Source: Massospora cicadina
Taxonomy: Eukaryota > Entomophthoromycota > Entomophthoromycetes > Entomophthorales > Entomophthoraceae
DNA: 64,000 nucleotides
Assembly: GCA_022478985.1 (NCBI GenBank)
Contig: JAKSZP010008030.1
Span: forward strand, 1 to 64,000
Direction: 5' to 3'
Shown: one piece after another, positions 23,272-34,593 of the stretch
Layout of the letters: every line of letters begins with the position of its first letter
How positions within the stretch are numbered: the first letter of the stretch is position 1
Notes under the pieces: generated by a model
Database searches by the model: none
What the model saw: only the letters and a program-made list of their open reading frames with translations
Told to the model about the DNA's origin: nothing
Position numbers and translations under genes: made by a program

Positions 23272-24267
23272 TTTCATTAAGCGTGGAGATAATAATAAGA
23301 CTAACCAGAAACTTTGGGTGAGTGAACACCCAGAATCCCAGCCAGAATACCTTTGATAATCCATTTATATTTACAGATGATATAGCAGGAGGGCAGCCAC
23401 AAGCACCAGCCAACATCAATAAAATTGACAATCATAATTGCAAGGTGTCTGGCAGACTGCTGAAATCCACAGATGAAATTTTTTGGAACTTTTTTATGGA
23501 AAAGTTGGTATTAGAATTTTCTAAATGTTAAAAATGGAGTGACAGCGGAACCTGTAGGATTCTGATGCCTTATAAGCTTAAAAACAAATGGGGACTTGAA
23601 TGATGGTATTCATCATTAGGAATAATTATGTGATTTCAGATACACTATATTAGCATGCAGAAATTTTATGATACCATATTGATCCTTGCCTGGCCAGATG
23701 ATTCACGCTCAACCTTTGCCACCAACTCTCCCCTCCTGATGAAATTTTCTTGGTGTATTGGCATCACTTTGTCCAGTGGCAACTGGGTGCACCCACAGCC
23801 ACACCATATATGGCTGGTCAAACTGAGTCAGGAAGGGGTTCGTTGCACCCAAATCTATCAAGGATGGTCCCATGATTACCAGTGACAAAAAGCCACAGCA
23901 GATGGGAATTTTTTAGCCCAAAACTTTCATATTTGTTTTTTAGCAAAACTACTTTTAACTACATTGGTGAAACTTGAGCTGCCATAACTTTTTGAGGGGA
24001 AGGATCGCTGTCAACCCACTTATAGCAAAGGTCTCTGGCTGCCGCCACTTCCACACATACTCATTGTAATGCCATACCAACTCATGAGTGATAGCATAGG
24101 GGAAATGATGTGAACCTCAATGAATATGCCATCACCCACCTCTCACCCACCACATGGGCTAAATCGCCCAGATGATGAGGGGATTGGCCACCAGCAATTT
24201 CCCCTTTGTGGTCCAAAATGAGAATATCTTACAATTTAGCCACATAGGTTGCTCCCCCAGACTTATA
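23272..24267 (-). repeat. 5' LTR of element C (B family)
   Basis: On the minus strand it begins TATAAGTC (from TGTAAGTC by one G-to-A change) and ends near AATGAAA, followed by TAATGGAGCAACC. That corresponds to TAATTGAATAACC after the B2 LTR. Internal blocks match the B LTRs, for instance the GTGGCTGTGGGTGCACCCA stretch near 23800. Length is about 996 bp. It is older and more diverged than B1 and B2. The 199 bp from 24268 to element D show nothing recognisable. Confidence 0.65.
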
Positions 24268-24466
24268 AGCACTAATTAAGTGATACACTAGTATACTGGA
24301 GCTGTTTATCTTTATAAAAACCAAATAATCTCTGCACTTGAGTATCTTCCTATAGGATCATTTTATGTGATACCCTAAAAATAAAGCTATATATCATTTA
24401 TTTATATTAGTAAATAGAGATTTTATAAACGCCAAAAAGTACCTCAATGAAAAATTTAATGGATAG

Positions 24467-25346
24467 TGTTGAATTTTGGTCTTATTCTGATGGCTGGTTC
24501 TTCTTTTGTGGTATGTGGAGTTTTGAGCATATATTGTATGAAGACAATAGACCAGACGGTGACTATAGTTCAAGATGTAACTCCTTGGTAATAGCACTTC
24601 AAAGTTGTATTCTCCTGTAATTACTTGGACGATGGCACGCCGCCCTGATCTTATTGATCCCAAGTAAATTCTCAACTAATACAAAGTAAGATTTTAAACA
24701 CAGAAAGCTTATATGTTAACTATAAACTGGTGGTAATAGTTGAATGTTGTCTATTAGCATCAACTTGAAGGTGATTTATAGGGTTCATTGTCCACCACAT
24801 CTTACCCATGACATCTCATTTTCAATGGCACTTGGCCAAAGGAACACATAAAATGTTTGTTTGAGGGTCTACAAATACTTTGACTCAGGGCATCTTGCTC
24901 AGCCTCAGGGTCAGTGTAAATAATGTCATCATTCTCAAGATGGCATTTTGGATGCGTTTGCAAATAGCTGAACTGATTCTTTTTCATAAGCAATTGGCAG
25001 CACATACCAAGGCGATTTTTATCACTAATTAGTAATTAAATTGAACACAAACTTGAGTAATATAAAAAAACTAATTTTGACATAGACAACTAAGCTCACG
25101 CGCCCAAGTCATTAAGTCAAAACTTAATTTAAGTCTGACCTAACCAACAAAGCCCTGAGCCCATGTCATCATAGTGAATATTATTAAGTGAATTTGCTAG
25201 GCCGCGGATCCTAAGCCTTGCATAAGCTTAAAATATACCTGATCCATAATTGCTGATATCTGATATTATCTTAATAAGTTTAAGCATGCTAACATTACTA
25301 TGTCCCTATAAATATCCAACAATTAGGTCCAGTTAATTACTCAACA
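24467..25346 (-). repeat. 3' LTR of element D
   Basis: This copy is 880 bp, TGTTGA...TCAACA. It is 3' because the pol genes read leftward. A purine tract on the minus strand (GGCGAAGGAAG, complement of 25347-25357) lies directly before it, the expected plus-strand primer site. Confidence 0.9.
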
Positions 25347-25466
25347 CTTCCTTCGCCTTGACTGGATATAAGCGGCGGGTACCCTTCTTCCTGGGTCACA
25401 ATGTCTAACTTTTCACATTCATCAAAGTACAAATGTTATCTCAATAGCCTTTCCGCCTCAGACAGA

Positions 25467-26396
25467 TGAGCCTTCCTAAGGCTAAGCAAGTCCATGTGGT
25501 GCGCTATGGTCAACTTGGGCGTGTTGCCCATGGTTCCTCAAGCTGTGTTGACCAGCTATGCTTCCATGGTAATAGAGAGTTTGGCTTCGCATCCTGCTGC
25601 AATAACGCCAATTGATAAACTCAAACAAGCCCCCGTGGCTTCAAGTACAGTCAGTCAAACATCCCAATGGGTCAAGCGGGATCCCCTTTCAACTTATTCT
25701 TTATCTCTTCAGCCTTCTGAAGCCATTCAGCCCCAAGAAACCCTGATCCAAAATCAATTTGCTTAAGATGGGGATCTTCTTCAGGACTTCTTGTTTTCAC
25801 TTTTTAGCTTCTTCACTTCAAAAAATCTTGCTTCCTCCTTACACACGGGCAGTGTGGCTTCATTGAGTCTTGAGCTCAATTTGATGTTGGAGCTTGTGAA
25901 TACCTACTTGTCATCCGCACTTGCTACCAGTCCTGAGGTTGCCACATACAATATTTTTGAGGCCAACCAGGCACTTATTTTTGCTAACTCAGTTGCTAGG
26001 CTTTGGTGTGAACCTGCTTCAGTACATACCAATTTTTACATCTCGTTGGGCCTCAAGACTCAGATTTTGAAGGATCGGTGCATCCTGGTGTTATACCAAG
26101 CCCTTTGTAAAAGCTTGGCTAAGGGGCTTCCCAAGAAGTATTTCCCCCAGATGGCTCTTTTGGGTGCTTGCATTTGCTTCCCTCCTTCCTCGCTTCCCAC
26201 CAATACCATGCCCAACATGCGCAGGGTATTAGATGAGGCCCATTCACAAATGTTTTGTGTGAAAGAGTTCCTCCCCTCAGTTTACCCCTGCCTTAAGAGC
26301 CTTCTTGCCAATTGTATCTTCCTTTATGCAGCATTTACTCGTGAGTCAAACCTTTCTCGCCTATTCCAAAGTCCCTCCAATGGACTTTCCCTTTAG
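25467..26396 (+). pseudogene. Extra ORF of opposite polarity in element D (unknown protein)
   Basis: A plus-strand frame runs from 25494 to 26396 with a single internal TAA (25764-25766), giving 90 plus 201 codons in the same frame; the TAA is one C-to-T change from CAA. An upstream TGA at 25467 and downstream TAG and TAA could be of the same kind, and sense-like sequence continues to about 26570. The protein is rich in Ser, Leu and Ala, with probable helices and Cys residues. I recognise no domain. It lies between integrase and the 3' LTR and opposes pol, a place where some plant Ty3 elements carry antisense ORFs. It could also be a captured host fragment or a nested element. Confidence 0.45.
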
Positions 26397-26770
26397 TTTG
26401 ATGGCCTTTTCTAAGCTGACAGGGCCAGCGTGCCTGGTGCTGAGCTTTCTTGGGTTTGGCACATCTTCAACAGGGTCTAGATAGTTGGGACTTGTATGAG
26501 ATCCGCATCTCTCCAATTCCATTACAGGCTTCTCTGGTTCAATCGCACTCTCCTCCTCCTACCAAAAATGGGTACCTAGTTCTAATGCCAGCCAGGCATC
26601 AAATCTATGATTTAAACTCTATGGCTTGCAATTATTATTTTTTTATTTTTATTATTATTAAATATTTATATTTATTATATCCAAATTTTAAGATTAATTT
26701 AATTTTTTTTTTTCCTTTTTCTTTCTTTTTTTTCTTTTTGCATTATTATTCTTTATGATTTGGTAGAAGG
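26397..26770. other. T-rich spacer in element D
   Basis: After the decayed tail of the extra ORF there is an AT-rich stretch with long thymine runs (about 26690-26745), then the end of integrase on the minus strand. No gene was seen. Confidence 0.5.
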
Positions 26771-27760
26771 AACTTAGCTTGTACTTGATTCACAACCCAG
26801 CCGCCTTGATCCTTAATGGTATATGCATCTTCAGATGATTTCTCCACTATAATAAATGGAACCTTTCAAAGCGAGGCTAGCTTGTGTGTGGCCTGCGCTA
26901 TGAGTGTCACAATATACTACTAAATCTCCTTAATTGAACTTAGTCACCATAGCTTGTTTAGCATTGTTGTAGCTCTTCTGAATAGTTTTTCAATAATTGC
27001 GTTTTGATAAGCTTCAGATTGCAACTTGATTAAGTATTTGCTAGTTGCTTGACATAGTTATTTGGGTTAATTGCGTCATTTGAACTGAGTACTGAATATA
27101 CTAATGGAGGCAGAGTGGGCTGTCTACCATACAGAAGTTGAAATAGAGAGTGGCCTGTGCTGCTGTGGTGTTCAATATTGTATGCAAACATGGTTGCACT
27201 AATTAAAGTTGCCCATTGCAAAGGCGTCAAGGCTGCATTTTTGCATAAAATGCCAACTAATAAGCCATTCACTCGCTCTACCAAACTATTAGTCTCAGGA
27301 TGGTACTGTGTTGACAACACTCCTTTGATAGAAATCAACTCATTTAACCGTTATACCATTTGGGCAGTAAAATTTGTGTCATTTTCCATCAAGATCTTCT
27401 GGGGGCATCCGTGCTTATAAATAATATTATCCATAATGAACTTGGCAGTAGTTAGAGCCCCAAAATCTCGAATTGCTTTCGCTTCCACCCATTTTTGTTA
27501 GATGGTTGATAGCAACAATTATGTATTTGTTGCCTAGACTACTCACAGGTAAAGGGCCAATTACATCGATTGACACGGTATGCCAGGCCCAGTCAGGTTT
27601 GATCAAACGATATTTCACATCTAACTTTATAGGTTTTGCAATTTGGCATGAATGACATTTATCAAGCACATCTTGGATATTGAATTGCATGGAATCCCAA
27701 TAGTAACTGAATCAATTTAATTCTAGCGTCTTGGTCATTCCCCATGTCTGATGGCCTTGT
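26770..27760 (-). pseudogene. Integrase of element D
   Basis: On the minus strand: a zinc-binding end with CHSCQIAKP (about 27660-27635), then AWHTVSIDVIGPLP (first catalytic Asp, about 27590-27550), a [13 protein letters not shown] segment, a decayed second Asp region near 27390, and YHPETNSLVERVNGLL (about 27300-27255) with the catalytic Glu present. The C-terminus, a YTIKDQGGWVVNQV-type beta segment, lies near 26820-26770. No chromodomain was recognised, unlike in A and B1. Several stops and at least one frameshift occur. Confidence 0.8.
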
Positions 27761-27889
27761 GTGCTTATGTATAAATCTCCATTCAGTTGGAAGGTTTTGA
27801 TAGAAAATTCAACGTTGCCCATCAGGATTAAGCTTTTATAGAGCTCCATTTCAATATTCAGTGTTGATTAATGCTTTTTTGATCACTTT

Positions 27890-29756
27890 TTGAACCTCAG
27901 GTGGCTCATCTCCATACTTTTGGGTAATCATTTTTTCATGAAGCTCATCAGCCAAACTGCTCAGGACAGCTACATTGAAAAGTTGCATAAGTCCATCTAC
28001 ATTTTGATGGGCCGTTCCAGCTCTATGAATAATTTCATAATTGTATGCTTGTAATTTCAGAGCCCAGTGGGCTAACTGTCCTTCAGGTTCCTTGAGATTG
28101 TGGAGCCATCATAATGAGCTGTAATCCATCACTGCTTGAAACTTGGTGCCATGAATGTAAACCCAAAATTGTTTACAAGCATAGATGACAGCCAAACATT
28201 CACTTTCAGTCACCATATAATTATGCTCATGCTTATTCAGCGTCCTGCTGCAATAAGGGACCAGATGCTCCTCACCATCATCCCCAATCTGCGATAGCAC
28301 ACCACCAATTGCAGTCAATGAGGCATCAGTTTGTATGATAAAAGGCTTGCTGAAATAGGGATATCAGAGGATAGGCACTGAGCTCATTTTGTTTTTCAAA
28401 GCCTCAAAGGCTTGTTGGCATTCCTCTGCCCAGAAAAAACAAACTCCCCCTTGTAGTAAGTGGAATAGAGGCTCGGCAATCATTGTGAACCCTTCTACAA
28501 ATCTTTGCTAGTATCCTACCATGCCTAAGAACACTTGAACATCTCTCATACTCGTCGGAGGTTGCATATTGTTAATCGCCTCCACCTTTTGAGGCTGAGG
28601 CCGCAAGCCCTTGAAATCAATGATGAATCCAAAGTTTTCATTTTTCTTTAAAGAATTGGCATTTTCTAGGTTTTATCTTCAAATTAGCCTTCAACAGCTG
28701 TTTGAACACTTGTTCAAGGTGCTCCAGATGCTCAAAAAACATTCGTGAAAAAGACATTGATGTCATCCAGGTACACCAGAACGCAGGACAATTTAAGGTC
28801 CCCCAAAATCGTGTCCATTGCACGCTAAAAGGTTGCTGGCATGTTACACAGCCCCTGTGGCATGCGTGTCAGTTTAAAAAGCCCTTGAGCAGCAATCATC
28901 GCACACTTTTCCTGCTCCTCTGGTGGCAACTCATTTTGCCAATATCCTGAGATGAGGTCCATTGTGGTAAAATACTTCATTCCTTCCAGACGGTCCAGAG
29001 CATCATCAATTCTGGGCAACGGATACAAATCTTTTTTTGTAATGGCATTGAGACATCAATAATCAATCACAAATCGATTGCTGCCATCTTTTTTCTTTAT
29101 GATTAAAGAGGGCTGGCCCATGGGCTTTTGGATGGCACTATCATTCCACTTAACAACAATTTGTCTAGCTCTTCACCAACTATTTTGTCACTAGCCCTGG
29201 GGCGCCGAATTGGCCTCATTCTAATAGGCATATGGTCCCCAGTATCAACAAAATGCTGTACTCCTTTTGTACAACCTAAATCTTGGTCATCTTTGGCGAA
29301 AATTTTGGAGTATTGTTCAAACAACTCTAGTGCTTCATCCTTCTGTTGTTCTGATAATCTGGTGAAGAATTCTTGGGATATTACAGTATGTGCCTCAATG
29401 GTTTTGGTTGGTAAGCTGAACTTGGATAAGTCACCAAATTTGACAGCTGATATTAAATCGTCCCTCAGAAACAGATGCACAAAAGTGACTACTTGATATT
29501 TCTTGACCTTAATATTTTGGCTGGTCAAATTTGTTAGTAATACATTAATCTCTCCATGCCCTGGTATAAGTATTCCAGGCGCCACACTAGGTTCCATTTG
29601 AGAATGATGCCACGGGGATACAACATCCTCATATAGTCCTTCTGGAATATCCAGTGTGGTCCCAGTTCTCATAACCAGTTGATGTCCTGGAGCTATTGTT
29701 GCATCCTTATTTACACGTAGAGGTATTCCTAAAATTTCATTTATGGCATTTGGCAT
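27890..29756 (-). pseudogene. RT and RNase H of element D pol
   Basis: The longest open stretch (29103-29756, 217 codons) covers the protease-RT linker and RT N-terminus: RPIRRPRASDKIVGEELDKL, then GMIVPSKSPWASPL. RT continues at 29028-28825 with [31 protein letters not shown] (first catalytic Asp) and [12 protein letters not shown]. The YLDD box near 28775 survives only through a frameshift. The thumb (KANLKIKPRKCQFFKEK) is at 28690-28638. RNase H at 28318-28109 has AIGGVLSQI, SRTLNKHEHNY and ECLAVIYACKQFWVYIHG. The same segments are found in element G on the plus strand. Confidence 0.87.
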
Positions 29757-29765
29757 GGGGAGGCT

Positions 29766-30060
29766 TCAATTTCCCCGCTGAATATACCCTACTGGTATTA
29801 TCCCATTGGCATAAGATATATTGATAAAATTTCTATGATGGCTTGTGGGCTTTGTATTGTTGTGAAAGTAATAAATTGGAAGTGATTGGCCCAATATCTT
29901 CAAGAAGTTTTCTTCAAAATTGCATGAGGTCCCATAGGTCTTTAAAAAACTAGTTCCAATTAATATGTCATAATTGGCATTTGGAAGCACTATAGCAGGT
30001 GTAGCTACTACCAAAGCTCCAAATTGCAGTGGCAAAGCGCTGTAAGCTCCTTAACTCTTG
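29766..30060 (-). pseudogene. Protease remnant of element D
   Basis: The 89-codon stretch 29766-30035 carries the distal half of a retropepsin fold: AIVLPNANYDILIGTSFL, corresponding to the Y-D-x-x-x-G-x-x-F/W-L motif. The part with the active-site DTG/DSG is missing, probably by a deletion between this and the gag-like ORF ending at 30114. Confidence 0.7.
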
Positions 30061-30113
30061 GTGCTGTTAAGTCCTGCAGTCCCAAATTCTTGATTTTTTT
30101 CATTTTTTGCCCG

Positions 30114-30859
30114 TTAGCGCTCAAATTGTGTTTGCCAGTAATTGATTTTTCCAGCGTATTCATCCTTCATCTGCAAAATTTGGGTGCTCTGACATTGATA
30201 CTGGTCACAAAATTCATTGTTATGGTTTACCTGCACCTCTTGGGCTTTGTGATTAAGCCTCATAAACTCTGAAGCATTAATAAAAGTCTGAGTGATATTG
30301 CTGACCCAAGATTCAGTGACTCCTCTTTCCTCTAAGAAATTGTCAATGATGGGATGCAATCTGTCATTTAGCTCATATGCTAATTCTGCTACCCAGTCAT
30401 TAGCCCAAGTGGCTAAATTATAATTTGCCTCCAAACTTGAACGGACCTCAGTGAAGTTGGCTTCTAATCGCTCATTTAAAATTTGGCCCACCTGGCTGGA
30501 GTTGCATGCAAAGTTTACCAACTTGGTATTGACTGCATGATGGCAGGCAATTGTCATCTGAGAATTTCTAGAGGTAGGATGTACAAATTCAATTAAGTAT
30601 TGGGTAATACTCTCTATCCCAATTAAATTGTTTTGGATCTGAGCTACACTTAATTGAAGATGAGCTAGATATCTTATCCACAACACATCTTGCTGTTGTT
30701 GGCAAAAAAAGGATTGCTACTATTGTCCGCGGGCCCTTGTCCTATTTGATACCCTCTTAACAACTGCTGTTCAAGATGTTCCAGCTCTTCAGGTAAGATG
30801 GGTTCTTCAGGATAGGTAATAATGGGTACATCCTCCCAATTAATCTGGGACACAGTCAT
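30114..30859 (-). pseudogene. Gag-like region of element D
   Basis: Two overlapping open stretches (30674-30859, 61 codons; 30114-30686, 190 codons) lie between the primer-binding site and protease. The longer is acidic and helical, with few prolines, and looks like a coiled-coil Gag. It contains no CCHC knuckle and no gag motif I can name. Its place as first ORF after the 5' LTR is the main argument. The shift between the two suggests a frameshift rather than separate genes. Confidence 0.5.
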
Positions 30860-30942
30860 TTCAGTATTCCCATTGGGACTGGTGATGGTTCTGAATGATT
30901 AATTGGGATTGCTCCCCTGCTCAGCGCAGTCACCATCTGCAT

Positions 30943-30960
30943 TCCCAGCCATGAGCGCCA
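30943..30960 (-). other. Candidate tRNA primer-binding site of element D
   Basis: Two bases after the 5' LTR on the minus strand comes TGGCGCTCATGGCTGGGA. A PBS normally starts TGG, pairing with the tRNA CCA end, within a few bases of the LTR. I have not identified the tRNA. Confidence 0.5.
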
Positions 30961-30962
30961 CT

Positions 30963-31846
30963 TGTTGAATTTTGGTCTTATTCTGATGGCTGGTTCTTCT
31001 TTTGTGGTATGGTGGAGTTTTGAGCATCTATTATATGAAGACAATAGACCAGACAGTGACTATAGTTCAAGATGTAACTCCTTGGTAATAGCACTTCAAA
31101 GTTGTATTCTCCTGTCATTACTTGAACGATGGTATGCTGCCCTGATCTTATTAATCCCAAGTAAATTCTCAACTAATACAAAGTAAGATTTTAAACACAA
31201 AAAGCTTATATGTTAACTATAAACTGGTGGTAATAGTTGAATGTTGTTTATTAGCATCAGCTTGAAGGTGATTTATAGGGTTCATTATTCACCACATCTT
31301 ACCCATGACATCTCATTTTCAATGGCACTTGGCCAAAGGAACACATAAAATGTTTGTTTGAGGGTCTACAAATACTTTGACTCAGGGCATCTTGCTCAGC
31401 CTCATGGTTGATGTAAATAACGTCATCATTTTCAAGATGGCATTTTGGATTCATTTGCAAATAGCTGAACTGATTCTCTTTCACAAACAATCAGCAGCAC
31501 ATACCAAGGCAATTTGTATCACTAATTAGTAATTAATTCAATCAAAAACTTAACTGACATTAAAAACTAATTTTGACATAGACAACTAAGCCCATGTGCT
31601 CAAGTCATTAAGTCAAAACTTAATTTAAGTCTGACCTAACCAACAAAGCCCTTGACCCCATGGTATCATAGTCAAATATTTTAAGTGAAATTGCTAGGCC
31701 GCGGATCCTAAGCCTTGCATAAGCTTAGAATATACCTGATCCATAATTGCTGATATCTGATATGATCCATAATAAGTTTAAGCATGCTAACATTATTATG
31801 TCCTTATCAAATATCTGACAATTAAGTCCAGTCAATTTACTCAACA
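30963..31846 (-). repeat. 5' LTR of element D
   Basis: This copy is 884 bp and the pair of 24467-25346. Differences from the 3' copy include several CpG sites turned to TpG or CpA here (for example around 31125-31140). Confidence 0.9.
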
Positions 31847-31851
31847 GATAA

Positions 31852-33427
31852 CATAAAGCTAAATAAAGATTTAAGTTTATCTTAATGTTTATTAAAGGGC
31901 TAAAGCAAAATTAGCACAATCTTTTACTTACTTTCATTCTTAATATATAAATTACATCTAAGAATAATTAGAAGTTAGATAAAGCTTCTATATATGTACC
32001 ATGCCTTTTTTACTGCCTGCATATTTTAGGTATCTATAAGTAATAACTTTTTATCTTTCTCTTAGTAATCCAATAATAGATTTAACAAGTAAAAAGCACT
32101 TTAAACAGTACTACTATCTTCTTTCACATTATTTAATCCAAGACCCTCAAAAAATCTTTATATAAATACCAGGATGAAATATTCTAAAAATGATTTTATA
32201 AGGATTTCAGCTTCTCAGAAAACATGTAATTAGTATCAAATAGTAAAAAATTGATCATCATGAACATTTTGATGGGAGATCTTAATAGCCTTCATGTATA
32301 TTTAACTACTAGAGACCAAATACCCTACTAAAAGTTGCTTTCACCACACCAAAATGCACTTTTTGAATAGTTTAAAAAGTTCTATTTATATAAATATATA
32401 TCTAAAATTATAGATTATACCATGCATATATAGGTGATAATTTCTTATGATACACTAGTAAGCTAGAATTTCTAACTGAAGAAGTTGATTAATAAATTTT
32501 ATTGTAAAATGTTTTATCACAATACATATATTCTTTTTTAATTGATGTTTTTCTACTGAGTCAAATTCTATGCATTAAATATGCCAGCTGCAATTTATTT
32601 TATCTCAAGGTGTGCAATTATTCCCCATCCTTATTAAAAAATAAATTTCATATACAGTTAGCACAATGCCACCTTAACTCTCCTATTTTTATTTTTAATT
32701 TTGAAGCTATAATATCTGTGCCTAACTTGTATCAGCTTTGGAGATTGTTGTTTACAGAATCGTTTTCTTTTTAATGCCAACTATAATAAGTTTATATTTA
32801 TATTACATGACATCAACTCAGCCCATATTTAAACAAACTGAATTCTGGCCTTCTACACCAAATCAAATTAAATATATGTGCGTCATGCTTTATAAAACAA
32901 TAAATGTAACAATATCAAAAATTTCACATTATACATCATAAAGGTCATGTGTTAACTAAATTTTTTCACTTTTCAGAAGATTACAAAATATGTGCACCTA
33001 AAATATTCTAAGCACTTGAGAACCCCCACTATTTAAAAACTTACTTTATACTAGTCTATCCATCTTGCAAAATACAGACTTCTTTATACATGTGTATCTA
33101 GTAGCTTTATAGAGTATATATCAGTTTTATTCTTGTGATGCATCAAGTGTTTAAGTCTAGAATAGATTGCACATGCTTAAAATCAAATTTAAATAGAGAA
33201 GACTTAAAATCTATGTTACTGTTTTTAATATATCATAAAGTACAAGCTAATGGAGCTCCCTTGCAATCATTGCTTTTTTTTATTTATTGCATGTCTTTGA
33301 AGCCTCTGGCTTTTAGAAATTGAGTTTAATTATAATAATTTTATGCAACATTTTTGTCAGATTAAACTTTTAGTCTAAAAAGCAGTACTATAATAAAAAT
33401 CTATGAAAGGTAAACCATTAAGATACT
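31852..33427. other. AT-rich intergenic region, no gene seen
   Basis: This is very AT-rich, with only short random open stretches (the longest is 67 codons at 32738-32941, without recognisable features). No splice-linked homology to any protein I know is visible. Confidence 0.6.
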
Positions 33428-33443
33428 ATAACTTTTTTAGTTT

Positions 33444-33728
33444 TTTTTTATTTAACTGAGGCAAGCTGACCAGGGGACAGGCATTACCAAAAGAAAGAAA
33501 TGATATGAAGACTGAACAGGGTCAACTCCATCAAAAAAGTTTTTTCACCTCTGGATTGGGACTCAATTTTTCTGGTTACATCATGGGTAAGGTTTTCGTG
33601 TTATTAGACCTACTAATTGCCAATAGCTTCCTTTAGCTGGCACCCCAATTGATGTGCAAAGGGTGGGAATTGAACCTGCAACCTTCAGGTTGGTAGCTGT
33701 ATGCCCTACTGACTCGCCTTCCACCCCC
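33444..33728 (-). mobile_element. tRNA-derived SINE with perfect 16-bp target duplication
   Basis: The 285-bp insert is flanked by identical 16-mers ATAACTTTTTTAGTTT (33428-33443 and 33729-33744). On the minus strand it starts with a tRNA-like head: an A-box-like GGCGAGTCAGTAGGG and a B-box-like GGTTCAATTCCC, about the expected distance apart. It ends in a short poly(A). The exact flanks indicate a recent LINE-driven insertion. Near the tail it has GGTCAGCTTGCCT, also seen in the relic at 34050-34175. Confidence 0.85.
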
Positions 33729-34049
33729 ATAACTTTTTTAGTTTACTAAGATAAAAAGCATACTAGAACTAAACTTACCATTGGCAACTATAATAGGAAG
33801 ATAAATCCATCATCTAAGTGGTATGGGATGATTAAGGTAATCCTAAAAGCTAAACACATTTTTACTGGCTGTAATTGATTATAAGATTTACTTATCATAT
33901 ATTAGACAAATGTATAGTTTTATTAATTAAAACACTTATCTAGCTATATAAATTTACATCTGCTTAGAAGTTTGATATAAGTGCCTATTATACATAAGAT
34001 ATAATTATAAGAGATTATATTAATAATATGTAAGTGTTTAAACTAAAAG

Positions 34050-34175
34050 TATTCAAGGCAAGTTGACCTTGAGACAAATATATCATGCTAGTCTAACCAT
34101 GTGCAGGTTTTGAACAAATGTATATTTATGTGGTAGTGATAAGATTATATCACTAGGCTAACCACCCTTCAGTAA
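34050..34175 (-). repeat. Decayed SINE relic of a related family
   Basis: On the minus strand there is a tRNA-like head with GGTTAGCCTAGTGAT (A-box-like) and TTCAAAACCTGC (weak B box). It ends in GGTCAACTTGCCTTGAA, close to the tail of the SINE at 33444-33728. No clear target duplication remains. Confidence 0.5.
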
Positions 34176-34224
34176 GTGTATAAATAGTTTGATATAGTAT
34201 GCTGCATACAAAGTATACCATTTC

Positions 34225-34392
34225 TATCTCAATTTCAACATTTTATTATTCAATTTTAACATTTTGTTATTCAATTTCAACTTTTTACAAATCAATTTTA
34301 ATATTTTATTATTCAATTTCAACTTTTTACAAATCAATTTTAATATTTTATTATTCAATTTCAACATTTTACAAATCAATTTCAATATTTTT
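34225..34392. repeat. Left inverted end made of tandem repeats
   Basis: Alternating units ATTCAATTTCAACATTTT and ACAAATCAATTTCAATATTT-type sequence give about eight copies of an 18-21 bp motif in 168 bp. The same motif in reverse complement, with about four copies, forms the right end (35766-35845). The left end appears to have expanded. Confidence 0.85.
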
Positions 34393-34593
34393 TAGGACAT
34401 GGCACAACATAAATTTTAGATTTACTTATGACCTATAAATAAAAAGATGAAGTCACATTTATTTTCTGGTAAAGTTTTCTTATTAATTATATGATTGTAA
34501 AAGCCATGATACTATTTTGGAATTAATTAGAGTGATGACAAATAAAGATTGATACAATCTTAATATTAATAAGCACTAAACATTTAATAAAAT

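Larger units (their letters stand above)
24467..31846 (-). mobile_element. Ty3/Gypsy element D, full length
   Basis: Two LTRs (24467-25346 and 30963-31846) start TGTTGAA and end ACTCAACA. They differ by only a few percent, mainly transitions, many at CpG. The flanking 5-mers GATAG (24462-24466) and GATAA (31847-31851) form a target duplication with one G-to-A difference. Coding sequence runs on the minus strand from gag (about 30860) to integrase (about 26770). It appears to be the youngest LTR element in the window but has frameshifts and stops. A 1.4-kb extra block of opposite polarity lies between integrase and the 3' LTR. Confidence 0.9.

Noticed and set aside
24268..24466. Remaining LTR sequence between C and D
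   Set aside because: No match to either LTR family beyond the proposed ends; probably the original target locus.
33650..33720. Functional tRNA gene
   Set aside because: Internal promoter boxes are present, but acceptor and anticodon stems do not pair properly and the unit continues into a 285-bp poly(A)-ended insert with target duplications, so it is a SINE.
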